64,000 nt of DNA, taken from NCBI GenBank assembly GCA_002110465.1, contig NEED01000075.1:62001-126000 (forward strand). The letters run 5' to 3'. Of the stretch, positions 43,624 through 52,930 are shown one piece after another (position 1 is the stretch's first letter; the number at the start of each line of letters is the position of its first letter). Made by a program: the position numbers and the translations under genes. The stretch is from an unicellular cyanobacterium SU2 (GTDB lineage: Bacteria; Cyanobacteriota; Cyanobacteriia; Cyanobacteriales; Microcystaceae). Below the pieces are notes generated by a model. That model was not told the DNA's origin. It did not search any database and was given only the letters and a program-made list of their open reading frames with translations.

Positions 43624-43934
43624 GGTTGTAAAATTAGTAAATTCAGATATTTTCTGACTCTATCATAATAATTATCTAGCTAGAGACAACCTCAAGATAG
43701 AGCAACCCATATTTTTTCATCCCCTTAGAGATTAACATTTCTTATTAAAGTGGCTATTATTAATATCTAGAGACTGACAAACAAGATACGGAGGGGATCA
43801 GAGGGAATACCACCAACTTTATCCTGAGAGCCAGGGGGAAAATTCGTTAAATTACTGATGCAGATTGCACTGATTACTGTAACAATTGATACAAATACTA
43901 AAAATAGTAATCAACCTCTGACAATAAAAGCCGA
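43624..43934. other. Divergent intergenic region, nothing recognised
   Basis: 311 bp between the cupin gene and the rightward hypothetical gene. It presumably contains both promoters. No repeat or RNA is recognised. Confidence 0.4.
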
Positions 43935-44291
43935 ATGAACCTGTCTTTTTTACCGCCTGACGATCAACCGTCCCTAGAATCATGCTCTGAACTGCAATGG
44001 GAGTTTGATAAGGTTATCAAACAATACTTTTATGATGATTGCGATCGCCTAACCCAAAAACTGCTTTCTCGGTGTGGGTGGGATATCATCACCGATCTTC
44101 AAGGGTTAACCCTAATTCTTATCTGTCCAAATCAGGCAAATAACTGGCATATATTGTGCCACTTAGATGAATTTATAGGTTATCTAAAAAAATGGCCAGG
44201 AGAAGCAAAGATTCGGATTTATCCTCCCCCAGGAACAGGAAGTTCTATGGAAATCAGGGTGTCTGATCCCTTAATTCATCAAGATCTCTAA
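43935..44291 (+). CDS. Conserved hypothetical protein
   Basis: 118 residues, acidic N-terminus (PPDDQPSLESCSELQWEFDK) and a mixed alpha/beta body (RCGWDIITDLQGLTLILICP, WHILCHLDEFIGYLKKW, IRIYPPPGTGSSMEIRVS). Intact frame with an HIP1-like site inside the coding region (GCGATCGC near 44041). I do not recognise the family. No signal peptide or membrane segment. Confidence 0.6.
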   Translation: MNLSFLPPDDQPSLESCSELQWEFDKVIKQYFYDDCDRLTQKLLSRCGWDIITDLQGLTLILICPNQANNWHILCHLDEFIGYLKKWPGEAKIRIYPPPGTGSSMEIRVSDPLIHQDL

Positions 44292-44329
44292 CTAGAATTT
44301 CACCATCGACTAGAGTGCTTACTCGGATG

Positions 44330-44440
44330 AGCGATCACCTATTAGGTGAACAGTTTGAACCTTATAGCACTACGCCTTCTTACTCACGACAAGGTTGTTC
44401 ATGCTAAATTCTCCATTCTAAATTCTACATTCTGCTATGT
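44330..44440. repeat. Dispersed repeat, inverted copy at 48810-48890
   Basis: ACTCACGACAAGGTTGTTC at 44382 occurs exactly in reverse complement at 48818-48838, with matching flanks (ATAGCACTA on one side, AATTCTRCATTCTG-like on the other). A third, diverged copy is at 8232. The two exact copies are inverted and about 4.4 kb apart, bracketing the pentapeptide, DMT, Uma2 and GS-like genes. Confidence 0.6.
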
Positions 44441-44508
44441 CTTTGCCTCTCGCACCCTATTTTTTGATAGGCTAACTGTAATAGGGGATTAATGGAGAAA
44501 TCGCACTC

Positions 44509-45396
44509 ATGGCAAATGTGGAACATCTTGCTTTGTTACAGCAAGGCAACAGAAAATGGTTAACCTGGCGACAGAATAATCAAACAGTTACTCCTGATCT
44601 TAGGGAAATTAATTTAAGGGGAGAAAATTTACAACAAGCTTACCTTTTAGGAGTCAATTTAAGTCGCTCAAATCTTGAGGGGATCAAACTTAATTACGCT
44701 AACCTAGAAAGGACTGAATTAGCTAATGTTAATCTAAGTGAAGCTGATCTCAGTTATGCTCATTTATCTCAAGGGAATTTAATTGGGGCTGATTTACGAA
44801 AAGCCAATTTAATTGGGGCTAATTTATCCCAAGCAAACTTAATTGGAACATCTTTAAGAAATACCCATTTAAAAGGAACCGATTTTAGTCAAGCGCGACT
44901 CAACCGAACTAATTTAAGCGAAGCAGATGGGGTAGACGCTAACTTTTGTCAAGCTGATCTTAGTCAAGGAATATTATATGAAGCAGAGTTACAGGGGGCA
45001 TATTTTTATCGTGCTAATTTATTTCAAGCACAACTAATTCAAGCTCATTTATGCCATGCTTATTTATTAAGAGCTAATTTAAGAGAAATTAAGGCAGAGT
45101 TAGTAGATTTGCGCTGGAGTAATTTAACGAATGCTAACTTACAAGGAGCAAATTTAACCCAGGCAAACTTAAGAGGCGCAAATTTGAGTCATGCAGATCT
45201 ACGAGGAGCTAACCTAAAAGGGGCTAATCTAAGAGGGGCTATACTCAAGGGGACTCGGTTAGATGACGCTAATTTAGAACAAGTTAAATTAGAGGACATA
45301 GAAGAAGATATTGAGATAATACAAAACTCTTATTTTAGAAGTTATATCAAAGTCAATAATGGACTGATAAGTAATAAAAATGGTTTAATCAATTAA
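44509..45396 (+). CDS. Pentapeptide repeat protein
   Basis: 295 residues; from about residue 28 to 265 nearly all sequence follows the A(D/N)Lxx pattern (for example LRGENLQQAYLLGVNLSRSN, ANLERTELANVNLSEADLSY, ANLRGANLSHADLRGANLKG), so it forms a right-handed quadrilateral beta helix of about 45 repeats. A short non-repeat cap starts it (MANVEHLALLQQGNRKWL) and an Ile/Asn tail ends it. Cyanobacteria hold many such proteins with unknown roles. It lies 6 bp upstream of the DMT transporter gene, so the two are likely co-transcribed. Confidence 0.92.
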   Translation: MANVEHLALLQQGNRKWLTWRQNNQTVTPDLREINLRGENLQQAYLLGVNLSRSNLEGIKLNYANLERTELANVNLSEADLSYAHLSQGNLIGADLRKANLIGANLSQANLIGTSLRNTHLKGTDFSQARLNRTNLSEADGVDANFCQADLSQGILYEAELQGAYFYRANLFQAQLIQAHLCHAYLLRANLREIKAELVDLRWSNLTNANLQGANLTQANLRGANLSHADLRGANLKGANLRGAILKGTRLDDANLEQVKLEDIEEDIEIIQNSYFRSYIKVNNGLISNKNGLIN

Positions 45397-45402
45397 TTCT
45401 GT

Positions 45403-46437
45403 ATGAATAAAGTATTAAATACCATCAATCGTATTCCAGGAAAAGTTTACTTACTGTTAGCTGTTATTATTTTTGCGGCAGCCAATGCAGTGACTCGTCA
45501 ATTAATCAATATTGGGAAACAAAATTTAATTGATGGCAGAAATCCTATTTCTTTTTGTAATGTTCTTGTTGTCGGTAATCTTTGTGCTTTAATTCTATTA
45601 CTATTGATTTATAAAAATAAGCTTAACTGGAAGATTTTTAAACAATTTACTTTCAGAGATTGGTTAGGATTAATTAGTGTGGGAATATTAGCGGGTGCAT
45701 TAGCTCCTGCATTGATTTTTACCGCATTAGATTTGACTTCAGTTAATAATGTTATTTTGATTGGAAGAATTGAACCCCCTTTAACTTTAGTTCTGGCTGT
45801 TATCTTATTGAAAGATCGAGTTAATTCTTGGGTGAGTTTAGGCTCTTTATTCTCTTTTCTTGGGGTTTTAATCACAATTTTTCTTCAAAAACCTAGCGAA
45901 GAAATGATGATGATGAGTGGAGAATTAGCCATTGGGAAAGGAGAATTATATGCAGTTTTAGGGTCAATTGCAATCGCTGTTGCTAATATTTTAAGCAAAA
46001 TAAGTTTAAATCAAATTGCTTTAGGGATCTTTGCAATTATCAGAACTGCCATCGGAACAGTAGTCTTTTTTGTCATTGTTATTAAGCTTTATGGAGTTGT
46101 CCATTTTATTGATGTTTTATCTCCTTTTCTCTGGCAATGGATGTTTATTTACGGAGCTATCATTGTTGTGGGAGGTCAATTATGTTGGTTTATGGGGTTA
46201 AAATCTACAGGTGCATCTGAGGTATCTTTTGCTAATTCTTTTAGTCCTCTTCTGGGTATTTTAGCTGCTTATTTTATTTTAGGGGAAGTTCCTAATAAGG
46301 CTCAATATTTAGGAGGATTGGTGATTCTTATGGGAATTGTTTTTAATCAAATTGGGATTAATAAATTAACTCCGAAAAAAGTATTAATTTCAACCGATAA
46401 AGAAGCGGATATTCAAGCAGGATTTAAAGGCATTTAA
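45403..46437 (+). CDS. DMT-superfamily (EamA) transporter
   Basis: 344 residues with about ten transmembrane helices in two EamA repeats (VYLLLAVIIFAAANAVTR, LGLISVGILAGALAPALIFTALDLT, NVILIGRIEPPLTLVLAVILLKDR; GELYAVLGSIAIAVANILSK, FANSFSPLLGILAAYFILGE). Inner-membrane metabolite exporter by family; the substrate is unknown. It follows the pentapeptide protein gene by 6 bp. Confidence 0.88.
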   Translation: MNKVLNTINRIPGKVYLLLAVIIFAAANAVTRQLINIGKQNLIDGRNPISFCNVLVVGNLCALILLLLIYKNKLNWKIFKQFTFRDWLGLISVGILAGALAPALIFTALDLTSVNNVILIGRIEPPLTLVLAVILLKDRVNSWVSLGSLFSFLGVLITIFLQKPSEEMMMMSGELAIGKGELYAVLGSIAIAVANILSKISLNQIALGIFAIIRTAIGTVVFFVIVIKLYGVVHFIDVLSPFLWQWMFIYGAIIVVGGQLCWFMGLKSTGASEVSFANSFSPLLGILAAYFILGEVPNKAQYLGGLVILMGIVFNQIGINKLTPKKVLISTDKEADIQAGFKGI

Positions 46438-46841
46438 CTAGATATTTTTTTATATTATGGTTCTATGGTATCAGTTATGCTAAACTATCATAAATAATGA
46501 ACTTGAACTCTCAAGAGTTAAGCTAGACAAACTAACATCTCGCACCAGTATACAAAAACTTGAGAAACAGCGGGAGCAAAATCAATTCTGATCAAGAAAT
46601 TATCAATTTTTCTTACTATTGCGTCTTACCTCCCCTCCCTAGCTAATTTTAAACAAGGTGCAAGATCTGAGCAAACAAAGGTTGCCTGCGCAACTGATTG
46701 ATTTAGTCCGCGAAGGCGGACTTTGTGTTCTTAGAATCAGGCTTTAGTCTGTTATTAATAATTAGTGTAACATAGTAAATACCGAAGAAAATATATGATT
46801 TTGATTAAGATCAAAGAATAATTTTAGGAGAAGTAAAAACC
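46438..46841. other. Intergenic region with MITE and hairpin
   Basis: 404 bp. It holds a MITE-like element (46535-46671) and a strong hairpin AGTCCGC-GAAG-GCGGACT (46705-46722), a common dispersed cyanobacterial palindrome, followed by TTTGTG. No gene is supported. Confidence 0.55.
46535..46671. repeat. MITE-like element
   Basis: Bounded by ACATCTCGCACCAG and AAGGTGCAAGATCTGAG. These termini match the element at 9793-9913 and the arms near 6254 and 7926. About 137 bp; no coding capacity. Confidence 0.62.
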
Positions 46842-47417
46842 ATGGTTAATTCTCTAGAAATCAAATTTGAATCCTTTAAATTGACAGATGAACAATTCTA
46901 TCAACTCTGTCAAGATAATCGAGATTTACGGTTTGAAAGAAATAGTAATGGAGATATGGTAATCATGCCACCAACAGGAGGAGAAACCAGTAATAGAAAC
47001 CTAAAAATAATACAACAACTTGGAAACTGGACAGATTACAATCGAACAGGCATTGCATTTGATTCTTCTGGCGGTTTTAAGCTTCCTAATGGTGCAGATC
47101 GCTCCCCTGATGCGTCTTGGATACCCTTAGAAAAATGGAATCATTTAACATCGGAACAACGGGAAAAATTCTTACCCTTGTGTCCTGATTTTGTGATTGA
47201 ATTACGGTCTCCTAGTGATAGCTTAAAACTTTTACAAGATAAAATGAAAGAATATTTAGAAAACGGAACAAAATTAGGATGGTTAATTAATCGCAAAGAT
47301 AGACAAGTCGAAATTTATCGACAGGGACAAGTGGTAGAAATTTTAGATAATCCCCAGACTTTATCAGGAGAAAATGTGTTAACTGATTTTGTTTTAGATT
47401 TAAACTTAATTTGGTGA
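46842..47417 (+). CDS. Uma2-family putative endonuclease
   Basis: 191 residues, the full length for Uma2 (DUF820), a PD-(D/E)XK nuclease fold. Catalytic-region motifs: GADRSPDASWIPLEKWN, PDFVIELRSPSD (the D...E-x-(K/R) core), KMKEYLENGTKLGWLI. Cyanobacterial genomes carry many copies; their role is unknown. RBS AGGAGAAG precedes the ATG. It is intact, unlike the two decayed copies at 52291-52923 and 59204-59698. Confidence 0.9.
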   Translation: MVNSLEIKFESFKLTDEQFYQLCQDNRDLRFERNSNGDMVIMPPTGGETSNRNLKIIQQLGNWTDYNRTGIAFDSSGGFKLPNGADRSPDASWIPLEKWNHLTSEQREKFLPLCPDFVIELRSPSDSLKLLQDKMKEYLENGTKLGWLINRKDRQVEIYRQGQVVEILDNPQTLSGENVLTDFVLDLNLIW

Positions 47418-47435
47418 AATAATTATACAAACACG

Positions 47436-48764
47436 ATGGATAAAGAAACCCTCAACCGTCTTGATCAAGCTAGAACTAAATTTATTCGGGTTATCTGGTG
47501 TGATAATGCTAATGTTATTCGGGGAAAAGCGATCCACCGAAAACGCCTAAAAACTTATCTCACCCATGGAGTGGGAATTACAGCAGCCCAACAAGCCCTC
47601 CCAGTAATGGCTGATGCCGTAGTTCCTAATAGTGGTTTAAGTCCCATTGGGGAAATACGTCTCGTTCCCGACGGTAATACTTTAACCTTATTGCCCTATG
47701 CCAAAGGACACGCAAGAATGATGGGGGATATGATCTTAGATGGAGAACCGTGGAGTTGTTGTCCGCGATCGTTTCTTAAACGCATGATTAACGCATCCAA
47801 ACAAGCCGGCATTGAAGTTATGGCTGCTTTTGAAAACGAATTTTATCTACTAAACCCTGATGATCTTAGTCCGGTTGATGACACAGTTTTTGCGGCTACC
47901 TTATCGATGGATTTGCAACAAGAGATAATTGATGATATCGCTGAAGCCTTAACCTCCCAAGGAGTGGTGGTGGAATTATATTACCCAGAATCAGGACCTG
48001 GACAACAGGAAATCTCTGTTTTGTATACGAATGCGTTAGGGGCAGCCGATCAACAAATTGTCTTCCGAGAAACCGTTAAAGCGATCGCCCGACAACATCA
48101 AAAAATTGCCTCATTTTTACCGAAAATTTTCTCTGAAAGTGCAGGAAATGGTTGTCATCTTCATTTTAGTCTCTGGCAACAGGGAAAAAACGTTGTTTTT
48201 CATCAACAAAACCCTAGCACTTTATCACCCCTGGCTCAATCTTTTCTCGCAGGAATTTTAGATCATCTTCCGGCATTAATGGCGATTACAACCCCTAGTG
48301 TTAATTCCTATCGTCGTCTCCAACCCAACTGTTGGAGTGGGGCGTTTCGTTGTTGGGGTTACGATCACCGAGAAGCTGCCTTAAGGGTTCCGACTAATCC
48401 TATTTTGCCTTCTCCTACCCATATAGAACTCAAGACAGTAGATGCGTCAGCTAATCCTTATTTGGCGTTGGGGGCTACCATAGCAGCAGGATTAGATGGA
48501 CTTAAAAAAGAACTGAAATTAGGAGAACCTCTGACTAAAGTTCCAGGGGAATTAGATGAGTCGGAACGCGAGAAATTAGGCATTGAGCAACTACCAAGTT
48601 GTTTAGAGGAAACCTTAAAGCATTTAGAAAATGATGCTGTTATTCTTGAAGCATTAGGTAGAGAGTTATCTCAATCTTATTTAGCTGTCAAAAAAGTAGA
48701 ATGGGAGGCAATGAAAACTTTTTCTCTTGAAGAAGAAGTTAAACTTTTGTTAGACCGTTATTAA
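47436..48764 (+). CDS. Glutamine synthetase-like protein
   Basis: 442 residues with GS fold: N-terminal beta-grasp (about 15-105, RTKFIRVIWCDNANVIRGKA), ATP/metal region (AAFENEFYLLNPDD with E-x-E, PGQQEISVLY, AGNGCHLHFSLW) and RVPTNPILPSPTHIELKTVDASANPYLALGA. It lacks the adenylylation-site tyrosine loop of GSI and is the short GlnA-like type that often forms gamma-glutamyl amides of amines (as PuuA, GlnA3/4 do). An amidohydrolase gene follows on the same strand. The pair matches the two halves of fungal FluG. Confidence 0.85.
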   Translation: MDKETLNRLDQARTKFIRVIWCDNANVIRGKAIHRKRLKTYLTHGVGITAAQQALPVMADAVVPNSGLSPIGEIRLVPDGNTLTLLPYAKGHARMMGDMILDGEPWSCCPRSFLKRMINASKQAGIEVMAAFENEFYLLNPDDLSPVDDTVFAATLSMDLQQEIIDDIAEALTSQGVVVELYYPESGPGQQEISVLYTNALGAADQQIVFRETVKAIARQHQKIASFLPKIFSESAGNGCHLHFSLWQQGKNVVFHQQNPSTLSPLAQSFLAGILDHLPALMAITTPSVNSYRRLQPNCWSGAFRCWGYDHREAALRVPTNPILPSPTHIELKTVDASANPYLALGATIAAGLDGLKKELKLGEPLTKVPGELDESEREKLGIEQLPSCLEETLKHLENDAVILEALGRELSQSYLAVKKVEWEAMKTFSLEEEVKLLLDRY

Positions 48765-48809
48765 GTAAAAAAATGATAGGTTTAAAATAATAATAAGGGT
48801 TTGTAGCAG

Positions 48810-48890
48810 AATTTAGAATGAACAACCTTGTCGTGAGTAAGTTTGAGAAATTCTAGTTTTCCTAACCTTAATGCCTAGTGCTGTAATCAT
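48810..48890. repeat. Dispersed repeat, inverted copy of 44330-44440
   Basis: Holds the reverse complement of the 44382 word at 48818-48838, plus matching flanks (AGTGCTGTAAT corresponding to TATAGCACTA). It lies between the GS-like and amidohydrolase genes and pushes them 184 bp apart. Confidence 0.58.
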
Positions 48891-48948
48891 GAATTTTATT
48901 ATCGCTTATTTTGACGAAAAACCTTAACTTTTATCGCCAATTAATGGT

Positions 48949-50064
48949 ATGAATTTATCGAAAATTCCAGCGATTGATCATCATGCTCATAATCTTCTCA
49001 AACCAGAAGTTATGGTAAAGTATCCCTATAATCGTTTTTTTAGTGAAGCTTATGATCCTAAACTGATTGCTACTCATAGTCGGAATACTTTGTTTTATCG
49101 GCGAAGTTTAAAAGATATTAGTCAATTATTAAACTGTGAAGTTACCGAAGAAGCAATTATTCAATCTCGGCAACAATTGGGATTAGAAAGCTTGACTAAA
49201 CTTTGTTTTGATTCATCTAATTTATCGGCTATTTTTCTGGATGATGGGTTTATGCCTAAAGAGGTTTTACCCTGGCAATGGCATCAAAAATTTACTCGAA
49301 TCAAACGAGTTTTAAGGCTTGAATATTTAGCTGAAAATTTACTTGAAAAAATGAATGATTTTGATGAATTTGTTGATCAATTTAGAACAGTCATAGCTTC
49401 CCCATCGTCAGAAGTCATTGCCTTTAAAAGTATTGCTGCCTATCGAACTGGATTAAATATTGAAATTTTTCCTTTATCAACGATTCAAGAAAGCTTTAAA
49501 AAAATAAAGTCACAAAATCCAACGGGTTCAATTCGCTTAGCAGAAAAACCCCTGATTGATTTTCTACTGGTTGAGTCCCTTAAAATAGCCGCAAAATATG
49601 AAATTCCTATCCAATTCCATACAGGTTTTGGTGATCCAGATTTAGATTTAAGGTTAGTTAATCCTCTATTATTACGTTCTATACTTGAAAATCCTAACCT
49701 TAAAAATGCGCCGATTGTTTTGCTTCATGCTTCCTATCCTTATATGAGAGAAGCGGGGTATTTAGCTTCAGTTTATCCTCAAGTATTTTTAGATTTTGGG
49801 TTAGCAATTCCTATGTTGAGTATTCAAGGAATGAAATCAACCCTTCGACAATTATTAGAACTTGCCCCAACCACTAAAATTATGTATTCTTCTGATGCTC
49901 ACCTAATTCCTGAGTTATATTATTTAGCAGCTAAATGGGGACGAAAAGTATTAGGAGACGTTCTTGAAGAATCAGTGACTAACTTAGAGTTAACCGTCAA
50001 TGAAGTAGACTCGATTGCTACTCATATTTTATATGAAAATGCTCATTCTCTTTACCCTTTCTAA
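48949..50064 (+). CDS. Amidohydrolase family protein (FluG N-terminal-like)
   Basis: 371 residues, TIM-barrel metal-dependent hydrolase of the amidohydrolase_2 type: IDHHAHNLLKPE (HxH near residue 10), QFHTGFGDPDLDLR (His, metal), VLLHASYPYMREAGYLAS (His) and MYSSDAHLIPELYYLAAKWG (Asp). These match the N-terminal domain of FluG and its bacterial stand-alone forms. Together with the GS-like gene upstream it could hydrolyse and re-form gamma-glutamyl bonds, but no substrate is established. Confidence 0.82.
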   Translation: MNLSKIPAIDHHAHNLLKPEVMVKYPYNRFFSEAYDPKLIATHSRNTLFYRRSLKDISQLLNCEVTEEAIIQSRQQLGLESLTKLCFDSSNLSAIFLDDGFMPKEVLPWQWHQKFTRIKRVLRLEYLAENLLEKMNDFDEFVDQFRTVIASPSSEVIAFKSIAAYRTGLNIEIFPLSTIQESFKKIKSQNPTGSIRLAEKPLIDFLLVESLKIAAKYEIPIQFHTGFGDPDLDLRLVNPLLLRSILENPNLKNAPIVLLHASYPYMREAGYLASVYPQVFLDFGLAIPMLSIQGMKSTLRQLLELAPTTKIMYSSDAHLIPELYYLAAKWGRKVLGDVLEESVTNLELTVNEVDSIATHILYENAHSLYPF

Positions 50065-50088
50065 ACTTCAGTCAGTAGTGAACACCCA

Positions 50089-52176
50089 TTAAGGCATGGG
50101 TTTAACCATTAAAACGACAGACGATCGCCCTTGAACATCATAGGTTTGAGTTTTAAGAGGATAAGCAGCATCCAATTCACAAAAACTTTTAGATAAGGGT
50201 AACGCCGTATCAATAATACGATGCCAACAATCTCCATGGCCCAAAACCGGTAACTCAAATTCTAGGGGTTTCCAATAAGCATTCAGCATCACGTGCAAAT
50301 ATTCATCTGCATCAGGATGACGCATACTAAACGCTAGACAACGGGAATAATAAGACCAATCAGGATTTCCTAATTGGGTTCCATGCCAACTCAGATAAGG
50401 ATGATGAAGACTGGCATAAGTAACTTCTAATCTTTCCTCTTGACGGAATAATTCTAACCCTTGGGTAAAATGAATTAACTTTCTAAAAAAGCACCATAAA
50501 TCAAATTGTCGATCAACATCATCCCAATCAAACCAGCTTAATTCATTATCCTGGCAATAAACATTATTATTTCCTTTTCGGGTTCGACTTACTTCATCTC
50601 CCATTAAAATCATGGGAGTTCCCTGGGACATAAACAGAATGGTCAAGAAATTTTTGATCTGTTGCAATCGTAGGGCATTAATTTTAGGATCATCGGTTTC
50701 TCCTTCTACCCCACAATTCCAACTAAAATTATCATTGCATCCATCGCGGCTATTTTCCCCATTAGCTTCATTATGCTTTTTATTATAGGAAACCAAGTCA
50801 TTGAGACTAAAGCCATCGTGACAGGTAACAAAATTGATACTACGGTTAGTATCCACATCCACGCGGTGGTAAATATCAGGACTGCCTAAAATTCGCGCTG
50901 CTAGACAAGGGATCATCCCTGCATCTCCTTTGACAAAACGACGAATATCATCACGAAACGGTCCATTCCACTCCGCAAACCAGTCGGCTAATTCCACAAA
51001 TCGACCCACATCATAGAGTCCTGCAGCATCCCACGCTTCGGCAATCAGTTTAGTTCCTGCTAAAACAGGATCAGATTCTATAATCCACAAAAGATCTAAC
51101 GCTTGACGATCTTTGAGAGGACGACCACTGGTATCTCTGGTCAAAATGGAAGCCAAGTCAAAGCGAAACCCATCGACGTGCATTTCTGAGACCCAGTAGC
51201 GCAAAGAGTCCAGAATTAAACGGCCAACAATCGGATGATTTCCTCGAAAGGTATTACCGCAACCGCTATAGTTTTTGTAGTGGGCAAGATCATCATTTTC
51301 TAAAATATAATAAGTTCGATTATCTATTCCCCGAAAACATAGAGTCGGTCCCCTTTCGTCCCCTTCTGCGGTGTGGTTAAAGACCACATCTAAAATCACT
51401 TCAATTCCTGCTTGATGCAAGGCTTTGACCATATCTCGGAACTCGTTGAGAGGTCCAAGGGAAGTTTTATCTGAACTGTAACTGCGGTGAGGGGTAAAGA
51501 AGTTAATGGTACTATAACCCCAATAATTGGTTAATCCTGGTCTGGCATCTTCGGGGTCAAAATAATGAACTGGTAATAATTCGACTGCCGTAATGCCTAA
51601 ACTTTTGAGATAGGGAATTTTTTCGATTAATCCGACATAGGTTCCCCGTTTATCAGGTTCTGTACCAGAATTGGGGTGACGGGTAAATCCGCCTACGTGC
51701 ATTTCATAAATGATACTTTCAGAATAGGGAATGCGTAAGGGGCGATCGCCTTCCCAATCATAGCTACTATTATCAATCACAACGTTCCGTAAGGCTTGGG
51801 CGCAGTTATCCCCAGGTTCAAAAGCAGCATTTCGATTATAGGTAGAAGATCCCACAATCGCTTTACCATAGGGATCTAAAAGAACTTTATTGGCATCAAA
51901 CCGATGACCGTTTTCTGGATCAAATGGACCATGAACCCGATAGGCATAAACTTGTCCGGCTGTTAACCCAGGAACGAATATATGCCAATAGTAATGAGTA
52001 CGGTTTGTTTTTTGTTCTAAGACAAGGGTATGGGACGGTTGAGGGGCGTTAGGTTCATCAAATAAAAGTAATTCAACGGTTGTGGCGTGTTTGGAAAAAA
52101 GACAGAAATTAACACCTTCTGGATAAACGGTAGCACCAAGGGGGTGACTTTCGCCAGGTCGGGTATTGAGGGTCAT
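50089..52176 (-). CDS. glgX: Glycogen debranching enzyme GlgX
   Basis: 695 residues. N-terminal CBM48 (about 10-110, GESHPLGATVYPEGVNFCLFSKHA) and GH13 catalytic domain (about 150-560) with DVVFNHTAEG, VDGFRFDLASIL (nucleophile Asp), AEAWDAAGLYDVGRF (general acid Glu) and NFVTCHDGFSLNDLVSY (Asp). It is an isoamylase-type debranching enzyme that hydrolyses alpha-1,6 bonds in glycogen. Cyanobacteria use glycogen as the night carbon store. Single gene. Confidence 0.95.
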   Translation of the reverse strand: MTLNTRPGESHPLGATVYPEGVNFCLFSKHATTVELLLFDEPNAPQPSHTLVLEQKTNRTHYYWHIFVPGLTAGQVYAYRVHGPFDPENGHRFDANKVLLDPYGKAIVGSSTYNRNAAFEPGDNCAQALRNVVIDNSSYDWEGDRPLRIPYSESIIYEMHVGGFTRHPNSGTEPDKRGTYVGLIEKIPYLKSLGITAVELLPVHYFDPEDARPGLTNYWGYSTINFFTPHRSYSSDKTSLGPLNEFRDMVKALHQAGIEVILDVVFNHTAEGDERGPTLCFRGIDNRTYYILENDDLAHYKNYSGCGNTFRGNHPIVGRLILDSLRYWVSEMHVDGFRFDLASILTRDTSGRPLKDRQALDLLWIIESDPVLAGTKLIAEAWDAAGLYDVGRFVELADWFAEWNGPFRDDIRRFVKGDAGMIPCLAARILGSPDIYHRVDVDTNRSINFVTCHDGFSLNDLVSYNKKHNEANGENSRDGCNDNFSWNCGVEGETDDPKINALRLQQIKNFLTILFMSQGTPMILMGDEVSRTRKGNNNVYCQDNELSWFDWDDVDRQFDLWCFFRKLIHFTQGLELFRQEERLEVTYASLHHPYLSWHGTQLGNPDWSYYSRCLAFSMRHPDADEYLHVMLNAYWKPLEFELPVLGHGDCWHRIIDTALPLSKSFCELDAAYPLKTQTYDVQGRSSVVLMVKPMP

Positions 52177-52290
52177 GGTGCAATCTATATTTTAGACATT
52201 GTAGAAGTTACTTATAGTGGGAAGTTTATCCTAGGTTTGAGAGCGATCGCTGTTTTGTTTAGTATGTTTTTAGATCAAGGGGCAAAACGT

Positions 52291-52923
52291 TTAGACATCA
52301 TCTGGATCAATCCCTATTTCTTGTAACTTTTGTGCTAGGCGTTCTGCGGTTTCTTCTGGGGTTAAAACTAATTTTCCTTGAGGGGTAAAAAATCGAAGTT
52401 GGTTATGTTCAATCCCTAAATAAAGTCTTAATTGCTGACTCCATAACCATCCTTGTTCATTCGGTTCTATTGCTTGATACTGACCTCCCATTAACTGAAA
52501 CCCTTGAAATTCTAGACTGTCTGGATCAAACCAAAAATAATCAGGAGTACGGAAAATATCTTGATAAATCTGTTTTTTCAATCCTCGGTCAGTTTCTGCG
52601 GTAGTTGGAGATAAAATTTCTACAATAACATTGGGATATTGACCGCCTTCTTCCCAAACGACCCAACTTTTGCGAGGTTTCTTTTCTACATCTAAAACAA
52701 CAAAAAAGTCAGGTCTCCTAAACTTTTCAGATTTCCGTTGATGAGGACTATAATAAATGGTTCAATTCCCTGCAGCAAAAAAATCTTGTTGATCTGGCCA
52801 ATACCACTCTAAACATTTAAGCAATAATATCATCTGTTGAAGATGTAAATAGGTTTCCATTGGCGGTTCATTGCTGAGTAAATCACTAGCAGGAAAGATT
52901 ACATCCTCTGTTACATATTCCAT
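52291..52923 (-). pseudogene. Uma2-family gene broken by one in-frame stop
   Basis: From ATG 52923 the frame reads MEYVTEDVIFPASDLLSNEP..., 53 codons, then TGA at 52764-52762, then TIYYSPHQRKSEKFRRPDF and a full Uma2 core (PDFFVVLDVE, PNVIVEILSPTT, AETDRGLKKQIYQDIFRTPDYFWFDP) to the natural end (QEIGIDPDDV). Full reading would give about 210 residues. Uma2 homologues have NLTIYYS here, so a single change (leucine codon TTA to TGA) explains the break. The 96-residue C-terminal frame could start at ATG 52581 but is not a functional domain. Confidence 0.85.
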
Positions 52924-52930
52924 ATTCCAT

